This document shows, piece after piece, positions 27,695 to 35,232 of a stretch of 64,000 nucleotides of DNA. The position numbers and the translations under genes were made by a program. The stretch is from JAVJST01 sp040219295 (lineage in GTDB: Bacteria; Pseudomonadota; Alphaproteobacteria; Rhodospirillales; Casp-alpha2), in contig JAVJST010000002.1 of assembly GCA_040219295.1 (NCBI GenBank), positions 62,001-126,000 of the forward strand, read 5' to 3'. The notes under the pieces were generated by a model, which saw only the letters and a list, made by a program, of their open reading frames with translations, was not told the DNA's origin and made no database searches. Within the stretch, counting starts at the first letter, position 1; every line of letters starts with the position of its first letter.

Positions 27695-28552
27695 ATGCAC
27701 ATCGACGAACACGAGGAGCGACTGTTCAACGTCCGAGCTGCCGTGCCGGACCATTCCGAGGTGTTCAGGAACTGGCGGCAATGGTCGGACGAGTACAAGA
27801 ACCAGTGCCCGGCGGCACGACTGGACGTGGCATACGGAGCCGGCGTGGCGGAACGCTTCGACCTGTTTTATCCCGCCGATCCCGGGCCATCGCCGGTTCC
27901 GGCTGCATTGTTGATTCACGGCGGCTACTGGCAGGCCATGGACAAGGCCGACGTCGCTTTCGCCGCGCGCGGGTTCAACGAACTGGGCATCGCGGTTTGC
28001 GCCGTCAATCACACGTTGTGTCCGGCGATTACGCTTGCCGGCATCATTGCGCAAGTTCGAAAGGCCTGCCGGTGGATTTGGTCGAACGCGCCGGCGCTTG
28101 GCATCGATCGTGGCCATCTCGCCATCGTCGGCCATTCGGCCGGTGGACACCTGGCTGCGATGATGATGTGCACGGACTGGCCGTCGTTCGACCCGGCAAT
28201 GCCGCACCAGCCCTTCCGCGGGTGCATGGCGATCTCGGGCCTGTTCGATCTCGCTCGCCTGGTCAATACCACGATCAATGAACGGGTCGGTCTGTCATCC
28301 GATGACGCGACCGAGCTGAGCCCCGTGACTCGGCGGCCGCAGACCGACGGGATGATCGTCGTGCCGGTGGGCGGCGACGAGAGTGCCGGATTCCACGAAC
28401 AGGCGATCGCACTGCGTGACGCATGGGCACATTTCGGCGTTGAGGTAGACGTCATGTCCATACCGAAGTGCAACCATTTTCAGGTCTTCGAGCGGCTCGC
28501 CGCATTGGACTCGCCACTCGGCGTCCATCTGAAACGTCTCGTCGGCGTGTGA
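27695..28552 (+). CDS. Alpha/beta hydrolase with HGGYW motif (arylformamidase/esterase-like)
   Basis: 285 residues with no signal peptide, so cytoplasmic. The oxyanion motif LLIHGGYWQAMDK and nucleophile elbow IVGHSAGGHLAA belong to the esterase group that includes kynurenine formamidases. Catalytic Asp and His candidates are in VPVGGDESAGF and IPKCNHFQVF. It starts 15 bases after the LivF-like gene and is probably the last gene of the importer operon, where it could hydrolyse the imported substrate. The HGGYW resemblance is suggestive only; no other tryptophan-breakdown genes are present. Confidence 0.8.
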   Translation: MHIDEHEERLFNVRAAVPDHSEVFRNWRQWSDEYKNQCPAARLDVAYGAGVAERFDLFYPADPGPSPVPAALLIHGGYWQAMDKADVAFAARGFNELGIAVCAVNHTLCPAITLAGIIAQVRKACRWIWSNAPALGIDRGHLAIVGHSAGGHLAAMMMCTDWPSFDPAMPHQPFRGCMAISGLFDLARLVNTTINERVGLSSDDATELSPVTRRPQTDGMIVVPVGGDESAGFHEQAIALRDAWAHFGVEVDVMSIPKCNHFQVFERLAALDSPLGVHLKRLVGV

Positions 28553-28580
28553 GCACGAACCGAGCCGTCTCCGATCGTCG

Positions 28581-28955
28581 TCAGTCGGGGTCGTCCGAAT
28601 CGGATGCGTCGCCGGCATACAGCGGCTCGAGATCGTTGCGCATCCACCAGTACCAGAAGCCCTGCGCCCGCATCCATTTCTCGAGGCGCTCGAGGCTCGT
28701 CCATTCGCGGGCATGGCCGCGGGCGCTTTGCAGCCGCGAGGCGGCGCCGTCGACGTAGACGATGACGCCCCAGGCGAACGGATGGCGATCCTGATCGCCA
28801 TAGCCGCCGCCCTGAAGGCCGCGCCGGGTGCGGAACACGACGGCGTATTCCCCGAGCCGCCCCGCCGTCCTGAGATCGGCAAGCTCGCCCTGGCTCACGG
28901 CACCGGTCACGCCGAGAGCGAGGTCCTGATCGTTGGAGGAAAGCCATTCCGTCAT
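28581..28955 (-). CDS. Hypothetical protein with Trp-rich C-terminal motif
   Basis: 124 residues, no signal peptide or membrane helix. The most distinctive part is LEKWMRAQGFWYWWMRNDLEPLY near the C-terminus, preceded by WGVIVYVDGAASRLQSARG, and the tail is acidic (AGDASDSDDPD). The frame is clean and codon use matches the neighbours, so I think it is real, but I do not recognise the family. It faces the importer operon tail to tail. Confidence 0.6.
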   Translation of the reverse strand: MTEWLSSNDQDLALGVTGAVSQGELADLRTAGRLGEYAVVFRTRRGLQGGGYGDQDRHPFAWGVIVYVDGAASRLQSARGHAREWTSLERLEKWMRAQGFWYWWMRNDLEPLYAGDASDSDDPD

Positions 28956-29007
28956 CGCGCCAGCATATCAACTGGGGGCCGCATGATCTACATCATTGAT
29001 CAAGGTG

Positions 29008-29036
29008 TTGACCCGCGAGTCGGCTAACACTATGAA
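29008..29036 (+). promoter_or_regulatory. Sigma-70-type promoter of the VOC gene
   Basis: TTGACC (29008-29013) and TATGAA (29031-29036) are separated by exactly 17 bases and lie about 65 bases before the VOC protein start. The region is AT-rich relative to its surroundings. Confidence 0.5.
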
Positions 29037-29100
29037 TCATGGTGTATCGATTCGGCAATGACCGTATCGCGATGATTTTGCCACCACACCTTTTCTCATT

Positions 29101-29697
29101 ATGGAGAGTCCCTTGCCCAAGAAAGTCAAACCGGTTCCCACCGGTTACCGCACCGTCACCCCGTACCTGGTCGTCCGCGGAGCCGACGCCGCCCTGTCGT
29201 ACTACGAAGCCGCGCTTGGCGCGACGATCGTCTCGCGCCACACGGACGAAACCGGTACTTCGGTAATCCACGCCGAAATGAAGATCGGCAACGCCATCGT
29301 CCTGGTCTGCGACGAAGCACCGGAAATCGGCGTGTTGTCGCCGTCCTCGCTGGGCGCAACGCCGGTCGCGATGCACCTCTATCTAACTGATCTCGACGTT
29401 GCGTGGGAGCGCGCGGTCAACAGTGGTGCCCGCGTCCTCGTGCCGCTGCACGACACTCTCGTCGGCGAGCGTTTCGGCAAGATCGTCGATCCGTTCGGTC
29501 ATGTCTGGACACTGGCGATGCGTATCGCGCTGCCGTCCAACGAAAACCGTCCGCAGAAGATCGAGGACGCCATCGCCACCCGAACGGAAGCGAGCGTCGC
29601 CGAAGACACAACGGCCGTCGTCGCCGACGTCGTCGACGCCCCGGCCGCTGACGTGCCTGCTGACGAAGTGCCGGCGGGCGAAGTCTCGGCCGCGTGA
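29101..29697 (+). CDS. VOC-superfamily (glyoxalase/PhnB-like) protein
   Basis: 198 residues. The core PVPTGYRTVTPYLVVRGAD, ALSYYEAALGA and ERFGKIVDPFGHVWTLA is PhnB-like, a paired beta-alpha-beta3 fold used for metal-dependent isomerases and resistance proteins. A Glu in YLTDLDVAW-type context and the conserved DPFGH suggest the fold is intact. After about residue 150 there is a 45-residue Ala/Val/Asp/Glu-rich tail, unusual for the family. A TTG at 29113, four bases after GGAGAG, gives the usual MPKKVKPVP N-terminus and may be the true start. Confidence 0.82.
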   Translation: MESPLPKKVKPVPTGYRTVTPYLVVRGADAALSYYEAALGATIVSRHTDETGTSVIHAEMKIGNAIVLVCDEAPEIGVLSPSSLGATPVAMHLYLTDLDVAWERAVNSGARVLVPLHDTLVGERFGKIVDPFGHVWTLAMRIALPSNENRPQKIEDAIATRTEASVAEDTTAVVADVVDAPAADVPADEVPAGEVSAA

Positions 29698-29709
29698 ACA
29701 GCCGCAAAC

Positions 29710-29736
29710 GGGGCGGTCGGTTCTTGCGGCCGCCCC
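29710..29736 (+). terminator. GC-rich hairpin after the VOC gene
   Basis: GGGGCGGTCG (29710-29719) pairs with CGGCCGCCCC (29727-29736), 10 bp with one wobble and a GTTCTTG loop, 12 bases after the stop. Only GCTTGT follows rather than a strong T-run, so termination may be partial. Confidence 0.55.
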
Positions 29737-29754
29737 GCTTGTCGGTTTGAACTT

Positions 29755-29782
29755 TTGCCATTGATCATTAGATCACTATAGT
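29755..29782 (+). promoter_or_regulatory. Promoter with internal palindrome before the nitrilase operon
   Basis: TTGCCA (29755-29760) and TATAGT (29777-29782) are 16 bases apart. Between them lies the palindrome TGATC-ATTA-GATCA (29762-29775), well placed for a repressor. A GGACC/GGTCC hairpin follows in the leader before the AGGAG ribosome site of the ATG at 29834. Confidence 0.5.
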
Positions 29783-29833
29783 AAATCGAAAGGACCGCCA
29801 GCGAGGTCCGCCCGCAGGAGAGACGCCAACTTC

Positions 29834-30811
29834 ATGACCCCGTTCGCCATAGCCGGTATCCAAATGCATGTCGGCGCATTGCAGGAGAACATTTCCGCAA
29901 TGCGTCATCGGCTGGACCTTGCCGTTGCCCGTTTCCCGTGGGTCCAGATGGTGATTTTTTCGGAGCTGGCGCCGTTCGGACCGCTGACCAGCCACGCCCA
30001 GGACGATCTCTCGAAGTTCGAAGCGACGTTCCAGGAGATGGCGGTTCAGCACGGCGTCTGGCTGTTGCCTGGCTCGATATTCGAACGTGTCGGCGACAGA
30101 ATCTATAACACCGCCAGCGTGATCGATCCGAACGGCAACGTCGTCGGGCGCTATCGCAAGATGTTTCCGTTCCGGCCCTATGAGGCCGATGTCTCGGCGG
30201 GCACCGATTTCCTGATCTTCGACGTGCCCGATATCGGCCGCTTCGGCGTGTCCATCTGTTACGACATCTGGTTCCCGGAAACCACACGCACGCTGACCGC
30301 CGAAGGCGTCGAGGTGCTGCTGCACCCTGTGCTGACGGGGACCACGGACCGCGACGTCGAGCTGTCGATCGCTCGGGCAACAGCCGCCATGTTCCAGTGC
30401 TACGTGATCGACGTGAACGGTCTGGGGTCCGGCGGGTGCGGCCGGTCGTGCATCGTCGATCCCTCCGGCATGGTCCTCCACCAGGCCGCCGGACAGGAGG
30501 AGATCATCCCCATGGAGATCGATCTCGACATGGTCCGCCGCCAGCGCGAAACGGGCCTGCGCGGCCTCGGCCAGACCCTCAAGAGCTTCCGCGACCGCGA
30601 CGTCGAGTTCACCATCTACGATCGCGCGTCCGGATCGGCTCCATATCTCGATTCACTCGGCCCGCTGACCATGCCCGATCGCGGTTCCCGGGCCGGACTG
30701 GATGTCAGGCCGGGGGCCGTGGAACTCGACCGGCACGGCCGACCGGTCTCCGACCATTCACCGCCGTCGCTCGGCGTCATCGACGGGAGCGCGCACGAAA
30801 GGAAAGCATGA
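29834..30811 (+). CDS. Carbon-nitrogen hydrolase (nitrilase superfamily amidase)
   Basis: 325 residues with the Glu-Lys-Cys triad visible: Glu in IFSELAPFG (about residue 43), Lys in RYRKMFPFRPYE and the nucleophile Cys in GVSICYDIWFPE. These enzymes are cytoplasmic amidases or carbamoylases; N-carbamoylputrescine amidase is one member acting downstream of arginine decarboxylase. It starts a four-gene unit, and its TGA overlaps the ATG of the decarboxylase (ATGA), so the two are translated together. The C-terminal 60 residues (after FTIYDRASG) exceed the usual family length. The exact substrate is unknown. Confidence 0.87.
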   Translation: MTPFAIAGIQMHVGALQENISAMRHRLDLAVARFPWVQMVIFSELAPFGPLTSHAQDDLSKFEATFQEMAVQHGVWLLPGSIFERVGDRIYNTASVIDPNGNVVGRYRKMFPFRPYEADVSAGTDFLIFDVPDIGRFGVSICYDIWFPETTRTLTAEGVEVLLHPVLTGTTDRDVELSIARATAAMFQCYVIDVNGLGSGGCGRSCIVDPSGMVLHQAAGQEEIIPMEIDLDMVRRQRETGLRGLGQTLKSFRDRDVEFTIYDRASGSAPYLDSLGPLTMPDRGSRAGLDVRPGAVELDRHGRPVSDHSPPSLGVIDGSAHERKA

Positions 30812-33660
30812 ACGACAAAAGCCCCGTATCGAAAAGCAACGATCTAAGCAGGTTCTACAGCGCCTCTCAGGTCCGCCAAGACGGGTGGAGCCGGCTCCGT
30901 AACGCCACCATGCGGGCGTTTGAATTCCCGGTCGGCGATCGTCGCCACGACGTTGCCGTTGCCAGCATCAGCGAAGTGCTGGCCCTGCTCGAACCGATCG
31001 AGAGTTACTGGGCCTTCCCCGGCCAACAGATATTCCAGCGCCTCTGCTACATGTTCGCGCAGCACGAGTTCGCCGAGATGGCGCACACGACGGCCAAGAT
31101 TACCCGCGCGCTGATGAGCGACAGCTACCGGCGGCGGCACCTCAACATCCTGCCGGCCGAGGACGGCGACGACGACCAGGACATCGACGAAACCGCCGAG
31201 GAGCGCGCCCGCGCGCGACCCTATTTCGAGGTCATGATCGTCGACGACCTGACGCCAAATCAGGAGCAATCCCTGAAGCAGGCGTTGCGTGAGAAGCGCC
31301 GCGCCGAGGACCCCTTCGTTTACGAGTCACTCGTCGTCGGCTCGTTCGAGGACGCCCTCATCGGCGCGCTGTTCAACCACAATATCCAGTCCGTCGTGAT
31401 CCGCTACGGCTTCCCGTACGCGTCCCGCCACGAGATGCCGATGCTGAAGCGGCTGCTCAATCGGCTCGGTGATCTCGACTACACCGACCTGCCGGTCGAG
31501 GAGCTGGGCATCGCCCTGGCGCACGCCATCGGCCGCGTCCGTCCGGAGCTTGACGTCTACCTGGTGACCGACCAGCTCGTCGAGGAAATCGCCGGCAAGG
31601 TCTGCGACAACTGCCGGCGCATCTTCTACAACCAGGAAGACTACATGGAGCTGCACCTGAACATCCTGCGGGGTGTCCGGTCGCGCTATCAGACACCGTT
31701 CTTTACGGCGTTGAAGGAATACTCGCGCCAGCCGACCGGCGTGTTCCACGCCATGCCGATCAGCCGCGGCAAATCGATCGTCAAGTCGCACTGGATCAGG
31801 GACATGGGCGAGTTCTACGGCATGAACATCTTCCTCGCGGAGACATCGGCGACCTCCGGCGGACTCGATTCGCTTCTCGACCCGCACGGGCCGATCAAGG
31901 AGGCCCAGGAACTCGCGGCCCGGGCATTCGGCGCGCGGCACTCGTTCTTCTCGACCAACGGCACCTCGACCTGCAACAAGATCGTCGTTCAGGCACTGGT
32001 CAAACCGAACGACATCGTGCTGGTCGACCGCGACTGCCACAAGTCGCACCACTACGGCATGGTCCTCGTCGGCGCCCACGTGGTCTATCTCGATTCCTAT
32101 CCGCTGAACGACTATTCGATGTACGGCGCGGTGCCGCTCAGGGAGATCAAGCACCGGCTGCTGCAGCTGCGCGCAGCGGGCAAGCTCGACCGGGTCAAGA
32201 TGCTGCTGCTGACCAACTGCACGTTCGACGGCGTCGTCTACAACGTCGAGCGGGTGATGGAGGAATGCCTCGCCATCAAGCCCGATCTCGTCTTCCTGTG
32301 GGACGAGGCGTGGTTCGGCTTCGCCCGTTTCGGGCCGACCTACCGGCAACGCACGGCGATGGACACCGCCGAGCGCCTGCGCGAGCGCTTCCGCACCGGG
32401 GAGTACCGCCAGCACTATGCCGAATGGAAGGAAGGCTTCGACAAGCTGAAAGGCAAGGACGACGCCAAGTGGCTCGACAACCGGCTGCTGCCGGACCCGG
32501 ACAAGGCGCGGGTTCGTGTCTATGCCACCCAGAGCACCCACAAGACGCTGACCTCGCTGCGCCAAGGATCAATGATCCACATTCACGATCAGGACTACAA
32601 GTCGAAGGTCGAGGAACCGTTCCACGAAGCCTTCATGACGCATACCTCGACGTCGCCGAATTACCAGATCATCGCCTCGCTCGACGTCGGCCGCCGCCAG
32701 GTCGAACTCGAGGGCTTCGAGATGGTTCAGAAGCAGGTCGAACTGGCGATGATCCTGCGTGAGAAAGTCGCCACGCACCCGCTCCTGAAGAAGTGGTTCC
32801 GCGTCCTGACGGCCAAGGACATGATCCCGTCGGAGTATCGTGAGTCCGGAATTCGAGCCTACTTCGAACCCGACCACGGCTGGAACGACATCTGGGACGC
32901 GTGGGCGATGGACGAGTTCGTGCTGGACGCGACGCGGATCACGTTGCTCGTCGGCGGAACCGGGCTCGACGGCGACACCTTCAAGAACCGCGAGTTGATG
33001 GACAAGTACGGCATCCAGATCAACAAGACCTCGCGCAACACCGTCCTGTTCATGACCAACATCGGCACCACGCGCTCGTCGCTGGCGTACCTCATCGAGG
33101 TCCTGGTCAAGATCGCCGACGAAATGGAAGAGCGGCTGGGCGATGCCTCGCCTGAGGAACTCAAGCTGCACAAGCGCAACGTCAAATCGCTGCTCGAGGA
33201 GCTGCCGCCGCTGCCCGATTTCAGCCGCTTCCACGACGCATTCAATCCGGGGCGCGGGGCCGCCACGCCCGAGGGCAATATCCGCCAGGCCTATTTCCTG
33301 TCCTACGACTCGGAAGCTTGCGAGTACCTAAGCCTCGAAGACGGATCGATCGACAAGGCGATGAAGGGCGGCCGCGAGATCGTCTCGTCGTCGTTCATCA
33401 TCCCCTACCCGCCGGGTTTCCCGATTCTGGTGCCGGGTCAGGTCTTGAGCCGCGAGATTCTGGACTTCATGCGGGCGCTCGACGTGAAGGAAATCCACGG
33501 ATACCGCCCGGAACTCGGACTTCGGGTGTTCACCGAGGCGACGCTCGCCGAACAGCTCCGTCTGACCGGTGGACCGGTACGGAAGAAATCAACGAGCAAA
33601 AAGCCGGCCGCTGCAAAATCGTCGGCGCGCGTTACGACAAAGCCACGCAAGAAGAAGTAA
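30808..33660 (+). CDS. Large PLP-dependent Orn/Lys/Arg decarboxylase with lysine-rich C-terminal tail
   Basis: 950 residues. The N-terminal 330 residues include an acidic linker (EDGDDDQDIDE) and a receiver-like wing domain (YFEVMIVDDLTPNQEQ). The fold-type I PLP domain follows, with TNGTSTCNKIVVQALV, DRDCHKSHHYGM, the PLP Asp in LWDEAWFGFARF and the Schiff-base Lys579 in QSTHKTLTSLRQG. It should decarboxylate arginine, lysine or ornithine to agmatine, cadaverine or putrescine. Typical members are 700-760 residues; this one has extra N-terminal sequence and a basic tail (KKSTSKKPAAAKSSAR onward). ATGA overlap with the nitrilase gene sets the start. Confidence 0.9.
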   Translation: MNDKSPVSKSNDLSRFYSASQVRQDGWSRLRNATMRAFEFPVGDRRHDVAVASISEVLALLEPIESYWAFPGQQIFQRLCYMFAQHEFAEMAHTTAKITRALMSDSYRRRHLNILPAEDGDDDQDIDETAEERARARPYFEVMIVDDLTPNQEQSLKQALREKRRAEDPFVYESLVVGSFEDALIGALFNHNIQSVVIRYGFPYASRHEMPMLKRLLNRLGDLDYTDLPVEELGIALAHAIGRVRPELDVYLVTDQLVEEIAGKVCDNCRRIFYNQEDYMELHLNILRGVRSRYQTPFFTALKEYSRQPTGVFHAMPISRGKSIVKSHWIRDMGEFYGMNIFLAETSATSGGLDSLLDPHGPIKEAQELAARAFGARHSFFSTNGTSTCNKIVVQALVKPNDIVLVDRDCHKSHHYGMVLVGAHVVYLDSYPLNDYSMYGAVPLREIKHRLLQLRAAGKLDRVKMLLLTNCTFDGVVYNVERVMEECLAIKPDLVFLWDEAWFGFARFGPTYRQRTAMDTAERLRERFRTGEYRQHYAEWKEGFDKLKGKDDAKWLDNRLLPDPDKARVRVYATQSTHKTLTSLRQGSMIHIHDQDYKSKVEEPFHEAFMTHTSTSPNYQIIASLDVGRRQVELEGFEMVQKQVELAMILREKVATHPLLKKWFRVLTAKDMIPSEYRESGIRAYFEPDHGWNDIWDAWAMDEFVLDATRITLLVGGTGLDGDTFKNRELMDKYGIQINKTSRNTVLFMTNIGTTRSSLAYLIEVLVKIADEMEERLGDASPEELKLHKRNVKSLLEELPPLPDFSRFHDAFNPGRGAATPEGNIRQAYFLSYDSEACEYLSLEDGSIDKAMKGGREIVSSSFIIPYPPGFPILVPGQVLSREILDFMRALDVKEIHGYRPELGLRVFTEATLAEQLRLTGGPVRKKSTSKKPAAAKSSARVTTKPRKKK

Positions 33661-33711
33661 CCGCCGACACAAGAGCGGTGGATGGAGAGTAACAGAACAG
33701 GGAGAATGACA

Positions 33712-35229
33712 ATGGCTCGGAAACCGGCCACCAAGAAAAAAGCTGCGCCCGCCAAGAAATCCAAGGCACCCGCGGTGAAGTCGCGCCGTACGCGGCAGCG
33801 CAAGTTGAAGGGGATGTCCGACATCCGGCGTTACTTCCACCGGAACGAAACGCCGATCGTCTTCATCAGCGCGACCAACTTCAACCTGCTCGGCATGGAT
33901 GAGTGGGTCCGCAATTTCAAGTACATCAATTATCTCGACTGCTACGACGGCCGGCATCCCAACACATTCGTGCCGACGGAAGCGCCGCATGCCGAGTTCC
34001 AGTCGATCGAGGATATCAACAACTACCTGCTGCAGCACAAGGAAGTGCTGGACTACGTGCACGGTCTCGGCAAGAACCCGAAGGGCGTGTTCCTGATGTT
34101 CGACGAGGAAACTGAAAAGTTCGCGCGCAAGGCCAAGATCGACGTCTGGTTCCCGAAGGCCAAACTGCGCACGCGTGTCGACAACAAGATCGAGACCGTC
34201 CGCATCGGCAACAAGGCCGGCGTACCTTCGGTGCCCAACGTGCTGTCGAAGATCGAGAGCTACAAGCATCTCCGCGAAGTCGCCAAGGGCCTGGGCCCCG
34301 ACCTGGTGCTGCAGTCGGCGTTCGGCGACTCAGGTCACACCACGTTCTTCATCTCATCCGAAAAGGACTTCAACCGTCACCAGTCGGAAATCATCGGCCA
34401 GGGTGAGATCAAAGTCATGAAACGGATCAACTGCCGTGGTTCGGCGATTGAGGCGTGCACGACCAAGGCCGGCACCATCGTCGGTCCGTTGATGACCGAA
34501 CTGGTCGGCTTCAAGGAACTGACGCCCTACAAGGGTGGCTGGTGCGGAAACGAGATATTCGATACCAGCTTCACGCCGAAGATCCGCGAGAAGGCCCGCC
34601 AGTACACCTTCAAGTTCGGCGAACAGTTACGCAAGGAAGGCTACCGCGGTTACTTCGAGCTCGATTTCCTGATCGATACCGAGTCGGACGAAATGTACCT
34701 CGGCGAATTGAATCCGCGCATTACCGGCGCCAGCTCGATGACCAATCATGCGGCCTTCGCGCATGCCGACGCGCCGTTGTTCCTGTTCCATCTGCTTGAA
34801 TTCTCAGGCATCCCGTTCGAACTCAACGTCGACGAACTCAATGCCCGCTGGGCCGATGCAGACAACATCGACAGCTGGTCTCAGTTCGTGATGAAGCATA
34901 CCGATGACTCGGTCGATATCATCACCGCCGCACCCGAGAGCGGCATTTACAAGATGGCGCCCGACGGCTCCATCGAGTATTCCCGTTTCGATTATCACCG
35001 CCGCGCAGTGGCAAGCGAGAACGAGGCTTTCTTCCTGCGGATTTCCGGCCCCGGAGACTACCGTTACGAGGGGGCCGATCTGGGAATTCTGGTTACCCGC
35101 GGACGCCTCATGACCAACAACTTCAAGCTCAACAACCGCGCCAAGCAATGGATCGATGGCATGCGTTCCAAGTTCATCGGCCGTGATCTCGCGCCTGTAC
35201 CCCAGGCCGGGGCCTACAAGATCATGTGA
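33712..35229 (+). CDS. ATP-grasp ligase with lysine-rich N-terminal tail
   Basis: 505 residues. After a basic 34-residue tail (ARKPATKKKAAPAKKSKAP onward), residues about 50-160 form a preATP-grasp region (IVFISATNFNLLGMDEW). The ATP-grasp core shows QSAFGDSGHTTFFISSEKDF, VMKRINCRGSAIEAC and the Mg-binding LGELNPRITGASSM. Such enzymes join a carboxylate to an amine through an acyl phosphate; automatic calls as biotin carboxylase are probably wrong, because no carboxyltransferase or carrier is nearby. GGGAG seven bases before 33712 favours this ATG over ones at 33682 or 33706. It is 51 bases after the decarboxylase gene. Confidence 0.82.
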   Translation: MARKPATKKKAAPAKKSKAPAVKSRRTRQRKLKGMSDIRRYFHRNETPIVFISATNFNLLGMDEWVRNFKYINYLDCYDGRHPNTFVPTEAPHAEFQSIEDINNYLLQHKEVLDYVHGLGKNPKGVFLMFDEETEKFARKAKIDVWFPKAKLRTRVDNKIETVRIGNKAGVPSVPNVLSKIESYKHLREVAKGLGPDLVLQSAFGDSGHTTFFISSEKDFNRHQSEIIGQGEIKVMKRINCRGSAIEACTTKAGTIVGPLMTELVGFKELTPYKGGWCGNEIFDTSFTPKIREKARQYTFKFGEQLRKEGYRGYFELDFLIDTESDEMYLGELNPRITGASSMTNHAAFAHADAPLFLFHLLEFSGIPFELNVDELNARWADADNIDSWSQFVMKHTDDSVDIITAAPESGIYKMAPDGSIEYSRFDYHRRAVASENEAFFLRISGPGDYRYEGADLGILVTRGRLMTNNFKLNNRAKQWIDGMRSKFIGRDLAPVPQAGAYKIM

Positions 35230-35232
35230 CGC

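Noticed and set aside
30397..30807. N-terminal extension of the decarboxylase into the nitrilase gene
   Set aside because: The frame is open, but the ATGA overlap with a ribosome site at 30808 gives a proper start, and the extension is Arg/Pro-rich shadow sequence.
33712..35229. Reading the ATP-grasp protein as biotin carboxylase of a carboxylase complex
   Set aside because: No biotin carrier motif or carboxyltransferase gene is nearby, and the sequence lacks the biotin carboxylase signature outside the shared ATP-grasp core.
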